Below, one piece after another: positions 1 to 7,978 of a stretch of DNA of 24,247 nt (positions within the stretch are counted from its first letter, which is position 1; every line of letters begins with the position of its first letter). Source of the DNA: Betaproteobacteria bacterium SG8_40 (GTDB taxonomy: Bacteria; Pseudomonadota; Gammaproteobacteria; Burkholderiales; Eutrophovitaceae); assembly GCA_001304425.1 (NCBI GenBank), contig LJTS01000003.1, positions 1 to 24,247 on the forward strand. Direction: 5' to 3'. The position numbers and the translations under genes are program-made. Below the pieces are notes generated by a model that searched no databases, was not told the DNA's origin, and saw nothing but the letters and a program-made list of their open reading frames with translations.

Positions 1-1740
1 CACGCCGCCGGCTTCGAGCAGCGCCCTGTGCTTGCCGCGCTCGACAACTCTCCCGTGGTCGAGCACGAGTATCTGATCGGCATCCACCACCGTCGACAAG
101 CGGTGCGCAATGACCAATGCCGTTCGGTTCGCGGCTATCCGGTCCAGTTCCGCCTGTATCGCCCGCTCGGACCGGGAATCGAGTGCAGAGGTCGCTTCGT
201 CAAACACCAGTACTGCTGGATTCTTCAGTAACGCGCGCGCGATTGCGACCCGCTGCTTCTCCCCGCCCGACAGCTTCAGCCCGCGCTCGCCCACCGGCGT
301 TTCGTAACCATCGGGTAACGAAACAATGAACTCATGAATGTGCGCTGCCTTCGCCGCCTCGATCACTTCATCGCTACTGGCAGTCGGACGGCCATAGGCG
401 ATGTTGTAAAAAATCGTATCGTTGAACAGCACCGTGTCCTGAGGAACGATGCCAATCGCTGCACGAACGCTTTGCTGGGTGACTTCGCGAATATCGATAC
501 CGTTGATGGTGATTCTGCCCTCGTCAACGTCATAGAAACGAAATAGCAGGCGCGCCAGCGTCGACTTTCCGGAACCGCTGTGGCCAACGACGGCCACAGT
601 GCGACCGGCGGCGATCTCGAAGCTGACGTCATCGAGTATTCTCCGCCGGGCATCGTAGGAGAAGCCGACATGCTCGAAGCGGACGGTGGGGTTTGCGCTA
701 TCGAGATCCCCGGCCCCCGGTTTGTCACGGATTTCCCGGTCCTCGCCCAGCAAGCTGAACATGCGATCCATGTCGATCAGCGCCTGCTTGATTTCCCGGT
801 ACACCATTCCGAGGAAATTGAGGGGAATATAGAGCTGAATCAGCAAGCCATTCACCAGCACGAGATCGCCCACCGTCAGATTCCCTCCCACCACTCCTTG
901 CGCCGAGAGAATCATCAGCCATGTGACCGCGACGGCGATAATCACACTCTGGCCCATGTTGAGCAGGCCCAGGGACACCTCGGTTCGCACGTCTGCGCTT
1001 TCGAAGTCGCGCAAATTCTCGTCGTATTTGCGCGCCTCGTACTCTTCATTGTTGAAGTACTTGACCGTTTCATAGTTAAGCAAACTGTCCACGGCACGCG
1101 TATTGGTACGTGAGTCGATTTCGTTGGCAAGCCGGCGGATACCCATGCGCCACTCCGAGACCACGAATGTGAACGTCAGGTACACGACAACAGCGCCAAA
1201 GGTAACCGCTGCAAAACGCCAATCGAACCGGGTGAGCAACACGACGGCTACGAGGGAGAACTCGAGAATTACCGGGATAATGGAAAACAACGCGTAGGAC
1301 AGCAGCGTCGCAATGCCCTTGGTGCCGCGCTCGATGTCCCTGGACACGCCGCCCGTTTGGCGCTCGAGGTGGAAGCGCAAACTGAGGCTGTGGAGATAAC
1401 GGAAAACACCCAACGCAACACGCCGGATTGCGCGGCGGGTAACGCGCACGAACACGACATCGCGTAACTCCGCGAACAGCGTCGTCGACAGCCGCAACAG
1501 GCCGTATATCAATAACAGGGCAAGGGGCAGCACCAAGACCTGCTTCGACGCATCGAGCCCGTCAACGATCTCCTTCATCACCAAAGGCACGCTGACGTTT
1601 GCCACCTTCGCCATGACCAGAAAAACGAGTGCAATGGCTACTCGCCAGCGAAATTCCCAAAGATAGGGAAGCAGCATGCGGACTACGCGCCAACCACCTC
1701 CGGGCGCGCCGTCAGAAGGAGAGAAACCGCCAGGTCTCAT
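1..1740 (-). CDS. ABC transporter, fused permease/ATPase of the ATM1/HMT1 type (C-terminus cut by window edge)
   Basis: Half-transporter with an N-terminal six-helix membrane domain and a C-terminal ATPase. The ATG at 1740 is preferred because an in-frame TAA lies just upstream (1759-1761). It gives 580 residues before the window edge, so only about 20-30 residues of a normal ~600-residue protein are missing. The membrane domain carries the RQTGG and IERGT motifs (translated from 1370-1310) and a YFNNEEYEA motif, which I associate with the ATM1/HMT1 family rather than MsbA lipid flippases. ATPase motifs visible: Walker A GHSGSGKST (386-394), signature LSGGEKQR (490-497), Walker B ending D514-E515, and the H-loop His546. 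Known family members export glutathione conjugates, metal-glutathione complexes or a sulfur precursor; the substrate here is not determined by the sequence. It is transcribed away from the creatininase-family gene. Confidence 0.93.
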   Translation of the reverse strand, partial: MRPGGFSPSDGAPGGGWRVVRMLLPYLWEFRWRVAIALVFLVMAKVANVSVPLVMKEIVDGLDASKQVLVLPLALLLIYGLLRLSTTLFAELRDVVFVRVTRRAIRRVALGVFRYLHSLSLRFHLERQTGGVSRDIERGTKGIATLLSYALFSIIPVILEFSLVAVVLLTRFDWRFAAVTFGAVVVYLTFTFVVSEWRMGIRRLANEIDSRTNTRAVDSLLNYETVKYFNNEEYEARKYDENLRDFESADVRTEVSLGLLNMGQSVIIAVAVTWLMILSAQGVVGGNLTVGDLVLVNGLLIQLYIPLNFLGMVYREIKQALIDMDRMFSLLGEDREIRDKPGAGDLDSANPTVRFEHVGFSYDARRRILDDVSFEIAAGRTVAVVGHSGSGKSTLARLLFRFYDVDEGRITINGIDIREVTQQSVRAAIGIVPQDTVLFNDTIFYNIAYGRPTASSDEVIEAAKAAHIHEFIVSLPDGYETPVGERGLKLSGGEKQRVAIARALLKNPAVLVFDEATSALDSRSERAIQAELDRIAANRTALVIAHRLSTVVDADQILVLDHGRVVERGKHRALLEAGGV

Positions 1741-1978
1741 CAGATGATCCGCACCAGCTTAGAACTGGAGAAGGCTCGGGAGGACTCGGTTCGTGGGGTG
1801 CAGTTTGGAAACACACGGTTCACGGAGAAAAGCGGCGAGAAAACAGGAACGCGGGCGGATTCGACCCGCCGCACCGTTGCGGTGGATTCTACACCGCAGC
1901 ACGGCCCGGCTCGGCGATAATCTGCGGCTGTGGCCTTTGGCAGGCCACCGACACCTTCCCCATCAAGGCTGTACGATC
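1741..1978. other. Divergent intergenic region with clustered hairpins
   Basis: This 238-bp gap separates the ABC exporter (-) from the creatininase-family gene (+). Four inverted repeats lie between 1854 and 1948. They are GGCGG/CCGCC (1854-1858 with 1866-1870), CACCG/CGGTG (1872-1876 with 1880-1884), TGCGGTG/CACCGCA (1878-1884 with 1892-1898) and GTGGCCT/AGGCCAC (1930-1936 with 1942-1948). The second and third share bases 1878-1884, so they cannot form together. A GATAAT at 1916-1921 resembles a -10 box on the + strand, but I see no matching -35. No tRNA cloverleaf can be drawn. Confidence 0.5.
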
Positions 1979-2734
1979 ATGTACCTATCCGACTTGACCT
2001 GGCTGCAGGCGAGGCAAGCTCTGCATACCGGCACTTTGGTGCTGCTGCCGCTCGGAGCCGCAGCCAAACAACACGGGCCCCACCTGAGGCTCGACAATGA
2101 CCGGGCCCTGGCGGACTACCTGGCCGCGCGAATAGACGAGCGGGAAGATGTCGTCATCGCACCCACGGTCGGTTATCACTTTTATCCGGCCTTTGCGGCA
2201 TACGCCGGATCGACTTCATTGCGCCTCGAAACCGCGCGTGACGTGATCATCGACATCATTACCAGTCTGGCTGCGTTCGGCCCTCGCCGTTTCTATGTAC
2301 TCAACACCGGGGTATCGACGGTTCGCGCTCTCGAGCCGGCAGCACAATCGCTCGCCTCCAGAGGCATCCTGATGCACTTTACCCGCATCGACCGGGCCGG
2401 CAATGCAGCAGTGCAGCGCGTCCAGCAACAAACGGGCGGATCACACGCCGACGAGATCGAAACTTCGATGATGTTGTACATCGACCCTGCATGCGTCGAT
2501 ATGACAAAGGCAGCACGCGACTTTCAACCCGGCAGCGGGCCGCTGACACCTTACGCGGGCGCCCCGGGGGTGTATTCGCCAACCGGAATATACGGAGACG
2601 CCACGCTCGCGAGCGCAGAGAAGGGGCGCGAAGTCGTCGAGGCGACGGTAAACGACTTGCTGCGGGAGATCGCGGCGCTCAGGAACTGCCCGCTGCCGCC
2701 GGACAATGCCGAGGCGGCGGAGGATGGTTGTTGA
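1979..2734 (+). CDS. Creatininase-family protein (divergent metal site)
   Basis: A 251-residue protein of the creatininase/amidohydrolase fold, whose members hydrolyse cyclic or formyl amides with two divalent metals. The frame is open upstream to 1793, but the ATG at 1979 places the usual family N-terminus (a short strand, then LVLLPLGA) correctly. Family landmarks seen: QHGPHL with a following Asp (residues 31-41), HADEIETS (156-163), and GIYGDATLASAEKG near 203-216. Two positions differ from canonical creatininase: the Glu before QHGPHL is Lys30, and the NGHGGN-type loop reads LNTGVST (108-114), so its His is lost. Remaining candidate ligands are His32, His35, Asp41, His156 and Glu159. I have a vague memory of a subfamily with a GAAAK-type motif, so this may be a normal variant. 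The substrate is unknown, and no partner gene lies beside it. Confidence 0.85.
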   Translation: MYLSDLTWLQARQALHTGTLVLLPLGAAAKQHGPHLRLDNDRALADYLAARIDEREDVVIAPTVGYHFYPAFAAYAGSTSLRLETARDVIIDIITSLAAFGPRRFYVLNTGVSTVRALEPAAQSLASRGILMHFTRIDRAGNAAVQRVQQQTGGSHADEIETSMMLYIDPACVDMTKAARDFQPGSGPLTPYAGAPGVYSPTGIYGDATLASAEKGREVVEATVNDLLREIAALRNCPLPPDNAEAAEDGC

Positions 2735-2844
2735 TCACGGGCGCACCGGCGGCAAAAAAGCGGGAGAACCCGGTGAGTTGCGCTGCGCGACAAAACAGGG
2801 CAACAGCCGCGCCGCTTGAACGACGCAACCGCCGGGCAACACGG

Positions 2845-3603
2845 CTACTGATATTCGTTGCGCTCGAGCAGAGCCGACAAGGCAATGTGATCGGAGATGC
2901 GCGCCCAGCGCCTGTCCTGGTGCGCATGGGCCAGGCGGACGCGAAATCCGCGCGTGTAAATACGATCAAGATGCAGCAAAGGCAGCATGGAGGGAAAAGT
3001 CCGCGCCGGTCGCCCGTGCACATTCTCGAACACTTCCTGCATCCCGAGAACATGGGCCAACTGACGGCTGGCCTTCAGACGCCAATCGTTGAAGTCCCCG
3101 CAAACGATCACCGGGTCGTAACGCGGCACCAGCCGCTCGATCCGGTGTCGCAACAAATCCAGTTGCCGCCTGCGCCAGTGCCCGAACAGGCCCAGGTGCA
3201 CGTTGATGCAATGCAGGGGGCGATCCCAGCCGGGAACCTCGATCTCGCAGTGGAGCAGGCCCCGGCGCTCCATGCGGCTCATCGAGATGTCTTCGTTGGC
3301 CCAGTTGACGATCGGATATTTGGACAGAATCGCGTTGCCGTGATGGCCCGCATCGTAGACCGAGTTCTTGCCATAGGCGTAGGCGCTCCATAACTGGTCG
3401 GCAAGAAATTCGTATTGCGGCGATACCGGCCAATTGCCATAGCGCCGCGCGTGGCGGGCATGACTGCCGACCACTTCCTGAAGAAATACGAGATCAGCAG
3501 ACAGGTTTTGCAGGCGGTCCTTCAGGTCGTGCACTGAAAGTGCGCGCTGAAACTGGGAAAAACCCTTGTGCATATTGTAGGTAACGACCTGCAGCGTCTT
3601 CAT
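2845..3603 (-). CDS. Endonuclease/exonuclease/phosphatase-family protein (YbhP-like)
   Basis: A 252-residue cytoplasmic-type protein with the full set of EEP motifs: YNMHKG with Asn10, LQEV with Glu43, HGNAILS (88-94), NVHL with His136, GDFND with Asp170 and Asn172, LDRIY (212-216) and SDHIAL with Asp238-His239. These form the Mg-dependent phosphodiesterase site shared by exonuclease III, DNase I and inositol phosphatases, so phosphodiester or phosphomonoester cleavage is expected, but the substrate is open. Its start overlaps the stop of the upstream SRPBCC gene by 4 bp (ATGA), which implies translational coupling. In many proteobacteria the YbhP-like gene is followed by the cardiolipin synthase gene clsB; here it is not, and a convergent creatininase-family gene follows instead. 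Confidence 0.92.
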   Translation of the reverse strand: MKTLQVVTYNMHKGFSQFQRALSVHDLKDRLQNLSADLVFLQEVVGSHARHARRYGNWPVSPQYEFLADQLWSAYAYGKNSVYDAGHHGNAILSKYPIVNWANEDISMSRMERRGLLHCEIEVPGWDRPLHCINVHLGLFGHWRRRQLDLLRHRIERLVPRYDPVIVCGDFNDWRLKASRQLAHVLGMQEVFENVHGRPARTFPSMLPLLHLDRIYTRGFRVRLAHAHQDRRWARISDHIALSALLERNEYQ

Positions 3604-4178
3604 TGCCCTGCGTTCATGTCTCCTGCGCGCCGTTCGATTTCACCGGCAACCGCATCAAGTTTCCGGTGGATGGCGGCACGCACAATCGGCGTGCCGATGA
3701 CCGGGGGTACCCAGAAATCAGGCTCGATTACTGACTGATAGGCCAGGACGACATGATCGCCGTCAACGCGCAGCCGGATGCGGGTATCCAATCTTCGCAT
3801 GTTACCCGCCAGCGCACGGAAACGGATTTCTGCCGGTTCGTCCTGCTCCACCTCCAGCGTCGCATAAACCTGCTTCCGGAAGAACAGTACGCCGAACTCA
3901 CCACGCTGTTCGATGAGCAAGGGCCGCTCACCGAGACGGAGGCTGTGGGTCATTCCGGGTACGAAATTTACGTAGCCCTCGTAGTCCGTCAACACCGCCC
4001 AGGCGACATCGACACCGGCACGAACACGGCTGGTCGCTTCGATTTCGAAAACTTCGCCATTACGTTCAATGGCGACCGTGGTCGTCGGTGCATTCCCGGC
4101 AGCGGCGGGCATGCCCGGGGCCAGGCAAGACAGAACGCCGAACGCCCCCCACGCGGCGACGCCGGAACGAGCCAGCAT
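3600..4178 (-). CDS. Secreted SRPBCC/START-like domain protein (polyketide cyclase/dehydrase type)
   Basis: A 192-residue protein with an N-terminal signal peptide: a positive start, a hydrophobic stretch and an Ala-rich cleavage region ending near PAAAG (about residue 28). The rest resembles a SRPBCC (START/Coq10/RatA-like) fold: an IEATSRVRAG strand, AWAVLTDYEGYVNFVPGM near residues 60-78, and a C-terminal amphipathic helix. Such domains bind hydrophobic ligands in a deep cavity; the periplasmic location makes lipid or quinone handling possible but unproven. I chose the ATG at 4178; a TTG two codons upstream (4184) is an alternative. It starts about 20 bp after nadA ends and overlaps the next gene by 4 bp, so the three genes very probably share a transcript. 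Confidence 0.8.
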   Translation of the reverse strand: MLARSGVAAWGAFGVLSCLAPGMPAAAGNAPTTTVAIERNGEVFEIEATSRVRAGVDVAWAVLTDYEGYVNFVPGMTHSLRLGERPLLIEQRGEFGVLFFRKQVYATLEVEQDEPAEIRFRALAGNMRRLDTRIRLRVDGDHVVLAYQSVIEPDFWVPPVIGTPIVRAAIHRKLDAVAGEIERRAGDMNAGQ

Positions 4179-4199
4179 ACTCAATCTTTGCAGGGGAGG

Positions 4200-5300
4200 T
4201 CAGGAGACATCGAGCATGCGTTGCAGGGCGGTGCGCGCCAGCGCCTTGTCACGCTCCGGCACCTGGATGCGGTTTACCACGTTACCGTCGAGAAGATTCT
4301 CCAGGCACCAGGCGAGGTGCTGCGGGTCGATGCGGTTCATGGTCGAACACATGCAGACCAGCGGGGACATAAACTGGACAATCTTGCCCTGCGGCCTGAA
4401 TTCCTCGGCAATGCGGTTAACCAGATTCAATTCTGTCCCGACCAGCCAGCGGGTATTCGCCGGCGCTTCACGTATCGTTTCAATGATGTACTCGGTCGAA
4501 CCGACATAATCGGAGAGATTGCACACTTCGAAACGGCATTCGGGATGTGAAATCACCAGACCGTCCGGATGCTGATTGCGAAACTTCAGGATGTGTTGCG
4601 GCTGAAACATCTGGTGCACCGAGCAGTGCCCTTTCCAGAGCAGAATTCTGGCTGCATCAATCTGTTCCGGCGTCAAGCCACCCATCCATTCATCCGGATC
4701 CCAGACCTGCATCTGCTCCGGTGATATGCCCATGGTATGCCCGCTCCAGCGCCCCAGATGCTGATCGGGAAAGAACAGGACCTTCCGTCGCTGCGCAAAT
4801 GACCATTCGAGGATTCGGCGCGCATTGGACGAGGTACAGACAATTCCGCCATGTTCGCCACAAAATGCCTTCAGGTCGGCCGCCGAGTTGATATATGTGA
4901 CCGGGGTGACTTGCTGATCGGGATCGAGAACCTCCGACAACTCGGACCAGGCGCGCTCGACCTTGGCAAGGTTTGCCATGTCGGCCATCGAACAACCGGC
5001 GGCCATGTCAGGGAGTATCGACACCTGCTCGGGCTGCGAAAGAATGTCGGCAACCTCAGCCATGAAGTGCACGCCGCAGAATACGATGTATTGCGCCTTC
5101 GCCTGGCCGGCCAGCTTCGACAGCTTCAGCGAATCACCGGTCAGATCCGCATGCTTGTATACATCGGCTCGCTGGTAGTGGTGCCCAAGGATGATCGCCC
5201 GCTCCTGTAGCGCGTCCTTCGCGGCAACGATACGGGCATCGCAGTCCGTATCATCGAGTTCGCTGTACTGCTCAAAAGCGACGGCAGTTGCTTGTGTCAT
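4200..5300 (-). CDS. nadA: Quinolinate synthase A
   Basis: A 366-residue quinolinate synthase, which condenses iminoaspartate with dihydroxyacetone phosphate to make quinolinate, the precursor of NAD. Visible hallmarks are ILGHHYQ (37-43), GDSLKLS, FCGVHFMAE (74-82), GCSMADMA (102-109), PDQHLGRW (178-185), GHCSVHQMF (224-232) and VGSTEYI. Cluster ligands are likely Cys103, Cys226 and Cys316 or Cys318 in the LVCMCSTM motif, giving the single oxygen-sensitive 4Fe-4S cluster known for the family. The ATG at 5300 has an AAGGA ribosome-binding site five bases upstream. nadB and nadC are not in the window. The leader carries a 16-bp tandem repeat that might be an operator. Confidence 0.97.
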   Translation of the reverse strand: MTQATAVAFEQYSELDDTDCDARIVAAKDALQERAIILGHHYQRADVYKHADLTGDSLKLSKLAGQAKAQYIVFCGVHFMAEVADILSQPEQVSILPDMAAGCSMADMANLAKVERAWSELSEVLDPDQQVTPVTYINSAADLKAFCGEHGGIVCTSSNARRILEWSFAQRRKVLFFPDQHLGRWSGHTMGISPEQMQVWDPDEWMGGLTPEQIDAARILLWKGHCSVHQMFQPQHILKFRNQHPDGLVISHPECRFEVCNLSDYVGSTEYIIETIREAPANTRWLVGTELNLVNRIAEEFRPQGKIVQFMSPLVCMCSTMNRIDPQHLAWCLENLLDGNVVNRIQVPERDKALARTALQRMLDVS

Positions 5301-5304
5301 GCGT

Positions 5305-5352
5305 CCTTGCCTTCAATATTCGATGCGTTCAAAACCCGGTGCGTTCAAAACC
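5305..5352. repeat. Short tandem repeat (16-bp unit) in the nadA leader
   Basis: Read on the minus strand, two 16-bp units GGTTTTGAACGCA(C/T)CG occupy 5352-5337 and 5336-5321 and differ at one base. A third, degenerate unit follows at 5320-5305 (10 of 16 bases match). The array ends about 4 bp before the nadA start codon and overlaps its ribosome-binding site, so it lies in the untranslated leader or promoter. Regularly spaced direct repeats here could be a regulator site; which regulator cannot be told from the sequence. Confidence 0.6.
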
Positions 5353-5422
5353 GATGCGGCGCTTGAACCCGGATTATATGAGACCCGCAATGTTTCTGAG
5401 ACCAGCACATGCGGTGTTTGTT

Positions 5423-5872
5423 TCATTCCTGCGCACCGGCATGATCCGGGAGCACTTTCAACGCCGCAGCGTTGGTCCATGAGAATACCTTGTCAATTGC
5501 ATGGTCTCTGTCCACCCACACGTAGCCCAGGTGCTCGCGCGGCGAGACCTTGACCGGCACGGCACGGGGAACCCGCAATCCAAACACGTGCTCGGTGTTG
5601 TGGGTTACGCCGGGCTCATAGCGGCCGCGCCAGTGCGTGTAGATCTCGAACCGGTTGCTCATGTGCCAGTCTTCGAGCCGGTAATCGTCCGCCTTCAGGC
5701 CGGTTTCTTCCTGCAATTCGCGTATCGCAGTTGCCTCCAGCGTCTCCCCGGCCTCCTGGCTTCCCGTGACGGACTGCCAGAATCCGGGCTTGTCCGCACG
5801 CTCCAGAAGCAATACCTGAAGTTCAGGCGTATAGACCACAACGAGAACCGAAACCGGGATCTTGTATTTCAT
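5423..5872 (-). CDS. nudB: NUDIX hydrolase, probable dihydroneopterin triphosphate pyrophosphatase
   Basis: A 149-residue NUDIX protein. The Nudix box is complete, starting GSQEAGE and ending RELQEETGL (about residues 37-59), with the catalytic REXXEE glutamates present. The opening YKIPVSVLVVVYT, the FWQSVTGSQE segment and the EHVFGLRVP strand are typical of NudB, which removes pyrophosphate from dihydroneopterin triphosphate in folate synthesis and also acts on dATP. Its position 105 bp downstream of aspS on the same strand matches the common proteobacterial aspS-nudB order. No good ribosome-binding site is visible apart from AGGCGG directly against the ATG. A more general (d)NTP pyrophosphatase role cannot be excluded. 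Confidence 0.9.
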   Translation of the reverse strand: MKYKIPVSVLVVVYTPELQVLLLERADKPGFWQSVTGSQEAGETLEATAIRELQEETGLKADDYRLEDWHMSNRFEIYTHWRGRYEPGVTHNTEHVFGLRVPRAVPVKVSPREHLGYVWVDRDHAIDKVFSWTNAAALKVLPDHAGAQE

Positions 5873-5977
5873 CCGCCTGCGCTACCGGGCGTTAGCATAC
5901 CGAATCAGACTCCTCGCCTATCGGGCAGTCGAACTGCGCCGCCGCCGGCCACCATTACACACCAGTCGCCGGCCGGC

Positions 5978-7774
5978 CTATTCCTGCTTGCGGGCCTTGC
6001 CGCCGGGCTCGGTGTTACGCAGCCTGACATGCAATTCGCGCAACTGCTGTTCCGCCACACGCGATGGCGCGCCGGTCAACATATCCTGACCACGCTGCGT
6101 CTTCGGAAACGCAATGACATCCCGGATCGAATCCGCGCCGCACATCAGCGTCACGATACGATCGAGGCCAAAGGCAATGCCCCCATGCGGCGGTGCGCCC
6201 CATTGCAGGCTGTCGAGGAGAAAACCGAATTTGGCGCGTTGGTCTTCCGGCGTGATGCGCAGTGCACGGAATACCTTCTCCTGCACTTCAGGTCGATAAA
6301 TCCGTACCGACCCGCCGCCGATTTCCCAGCCGTTCAGCACCATATCGTAGGCTTTCGCGTAGGCCTGTCCGGGGTCACTTTCAATGTGCTCCTCGTGACC
6401 GTCCTTGGGCGATGTGAACGGATGATGCCGCGCGGCCCACTGTTTCGAATCCTCGTCGAACTCGAACATCGGGAAGTCGACGATCCACAGCGGCCGCCAC
6501 CCCTGCTCCTGCAACCCCAGATCGTGCCCGACCTTCTGCCGCAGCGCCCCAATCGAATCGTTCACGACGCCGGCCCGATCCGCGCCAAAGAAGATCAGAT
6601 CGCCGTCCTGGGCGCCACAGCGCTCGAGCACCTGGTGCGCAACCTCGTGTGGCAGGAACTTCAGTATTGGCGATTGCAGGCCTTCGACGCCGCGCGCGCG
6701 CTCGTTGACCTTGATGTAGGCAAGCCCTTTCGCGCCATAAATCGAGACAAAGGAGGTGTAATCATCGATCTGCTTGCGCGTGAGCGTGCCGCCCCCGGGA
6801 ACGCGCAGCGCGACCACCCTGCCGTCCTGCAAGTCGGCCGCGCTCCGGAAGACCTTGAACTCGACCTGCCGCATCAGATCCGTCAATTCCGTAAATTGCA
6901 GGGGCACACGCAGATCGGGCTTGTCACTGCCGTACAGGCGGATCGCATCGTCGAATCGCATCACCGGAAACGGATCCGGCAACTCGACGTCAAGGCAGGT
7001 CTTGAAGACGACGCGGATCATTTCTTCCATGATGTCGCGTATCGCCTGTTCTTCGAGGAAGGAAAGCTCAATGTCGATCTGGGTGAACTCCGGCTGCCGG
7101 TCCGCACGCAGGTCTTCGTCGCGGAAGCACTTGACGATCTGGTAATAGCGGTCGAAACCGGAAATCATGAGCATTTGCTTGAACAACTGCGGTGATTGCG
7201 GCAGCGCGTAGAAGTGTCCGTCGTGCAGGCGCGACGGCACGAGGAATTCGCGAGCGCCCTCCGGCGTCGACTTGTAAAGAAAGGGCGTTTCTATATCGAC
7301 AAATCCGGCTTCATCGAGGAAGCGGCGCACCGCCATCGCCACGCGATAGCGCAACCTGAGATTGCGCTGCATCTGCGGACGCCGGAGATCAAACACCCGA
7401 TGCTCCAGCCTCACGCTCTCGGTCGGCTCTTCTTCGTCGAGCGGGAACGGCGGCGTGAGTGCCGAATTGAGCAGGGTAATCGACTTGGCGAGCACCTCGA
7501 TCTCGCCGCTGATCAGCCCCGGATTTTCGGTACCGTCGGGCCGGCGCCGCACCCTGCCCGTGATTTCAACGACGTACTCGCTGCGCAAGCGATCCGCGGT
7601 TGCGAAGGCCTCTTTGGTGTCCGGGTCACAGACCACCTGCACCACACCCTCCCTGTCGCGAAGATCAATGAAGATCACGCCGCCATGGTCGCGGCGCCGG
7701 TGCACCCAACCGCAAACGGTCACTGTCTGGTCAAGAAACCTGGTGTCTATCAGCCCGCAATAATCAGTACGCAT
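5978..7774 (-). CDS. aspS: Aspartyl-tRNA synthetase, probably non-discriminating
   Basis: A full-length (598-residue) bacterial-type class IIb synthetase that charges tRNA with aspartate. The order is an N-terminal OB-fold anticodon-binding domain (about 1-105), the catalytic core with motif 2 FRDEDLRADRQPEFTQ (217-232), a GAD insertion domain in the middle, and motif 3 GIAFGLDRIV near the C-terminus followed by FPKTQRGQD and TGAPS. His30 (RRRDHGG) occupies the place where discriminating enzymes such as that of E. coli have Leu. Histidine here is known from non-discriminating enzymes that also aspartylate tRNA-Asn for later amidation by GatCAB. It starts 12 bp after a small uncertain ORF and probably shares a transcript with fmdB upstream and nudB downstream. 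Confidence 0.98.
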   Translation of the reverse strand: MRTDYCGLIDTRFLDQTVTVCGWVHRRRDHGGVIFIDLRDREGVVQVVCDPDTKEAFATADRLRSEYVVEITGRVRRRPDGTENPGLISGEIEVLAKSITLLNSALTPPFPLDEEEPTESVRLEHRVFDLRRPQMQRNLRLRYRVAMAVRRFLDEAGFVDIETPFLYKSTPEGAREFLVPSRLHDGHFYALPQSPQLFKQMLMISGFDRYYQIVKCFRDEDLRADRQPEFTQIDIELSFLEEQAIRDIMEEMIRVVFKTCLDVELPDPFPVMRFDDAIRLYGSDKPDLRVPLQFTELTDLMRQVEFKVFRSAADLQDGRVVALRVPGGGTLTRKQIDDYTSFVSIYGAKGLAYIKVNERARGVEGLQSPILKFLPHEVAHQVLERCGAQDGDLIFFGADRAGVVNDSIGALRQKVGHDLGLQEQGWRPLWIVDFPMFEFDEDSKQWAARHHPFTSPKDGHEEHIESDPGQAYAKAYDMVLNGWEIGGGSVRIYRPEVQEKVFRALRITPEDQRAKFGFLLDSLQWGAPPHGGIAFGLDRIVTLMCGADSIRDVIAFPKTQRGQDMLTGAPSRVAEQQLRELHVRLRNTEPGGKARKQE

Positions 7775-7786
7775 CTTCAGGGTTGT

Positions 7787-7978
7787 TTAGCTGTGTGTTA
7801 ATCGGGAATCAGAACCGGCGGCCGGCAAGCGGGCGGAAAGCTCTGTGGAGCCAGGGGGAGACATGTCTACAACCTCCCCCGGGGTTCCGGGATTCATGAC
7901 ATACGCGAGCACGTCCGACGTGGCCCGTAGCGCAAGGGAGCAACAGCGCGACGCAATGCGCAAACCGCGCCGGCTCAC
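7787..7978 (-). CDS. Small hypothetical ORF between fmdB and aspS (uncertain)
   Basis: A 63-codon frame that starts with GTG overlapping the fmdB stop codon (GTGA) and ends 12 bp before aspS. The spacing is typical of a real operon member, but the product has no recognisable domain: a basic N-terminus with two adjacent cysteines, then a Pro/Gly/Ser-rich half. Third-position GC is roughly two thirds by hand count, which does not separate coding from non-coding here. In many betaproteobacteria a DUF502 membrane protein gene sits in this slot; this frame does not resemble DUF502. It may be chance. Confidence 0.2.
   Translation of the reverse strand: MSRRGLRIASRCCSLALRATSDVLAYVMNPGTPGEVVDMSPPGSTELSARLPAAGSDSRLTHS

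Noticed and set aside
1849..1925. tRNA-like T-arm on the minus strand (stem GGCGG, loop GTCGAAT)
   Set aside because: The sequence that would be the 5' acceptor strand does not pair with the 3' side, the loop lacks the usual TTC start, and no D-arm or anticodon arm can be drawn.
2491..3393. 300-codon open frame on the + strand overlapping the creatininase end and the EEP gene
   Set aside because: Both overlapped genes have clear family motifs; this frame has none.
5501..7195. 564-codon open frame on the + strand
   Set aside because: It lies antisense to aspS, whose motifs are complete; the translation has no recognisable domain and is a GC-rich shadow.
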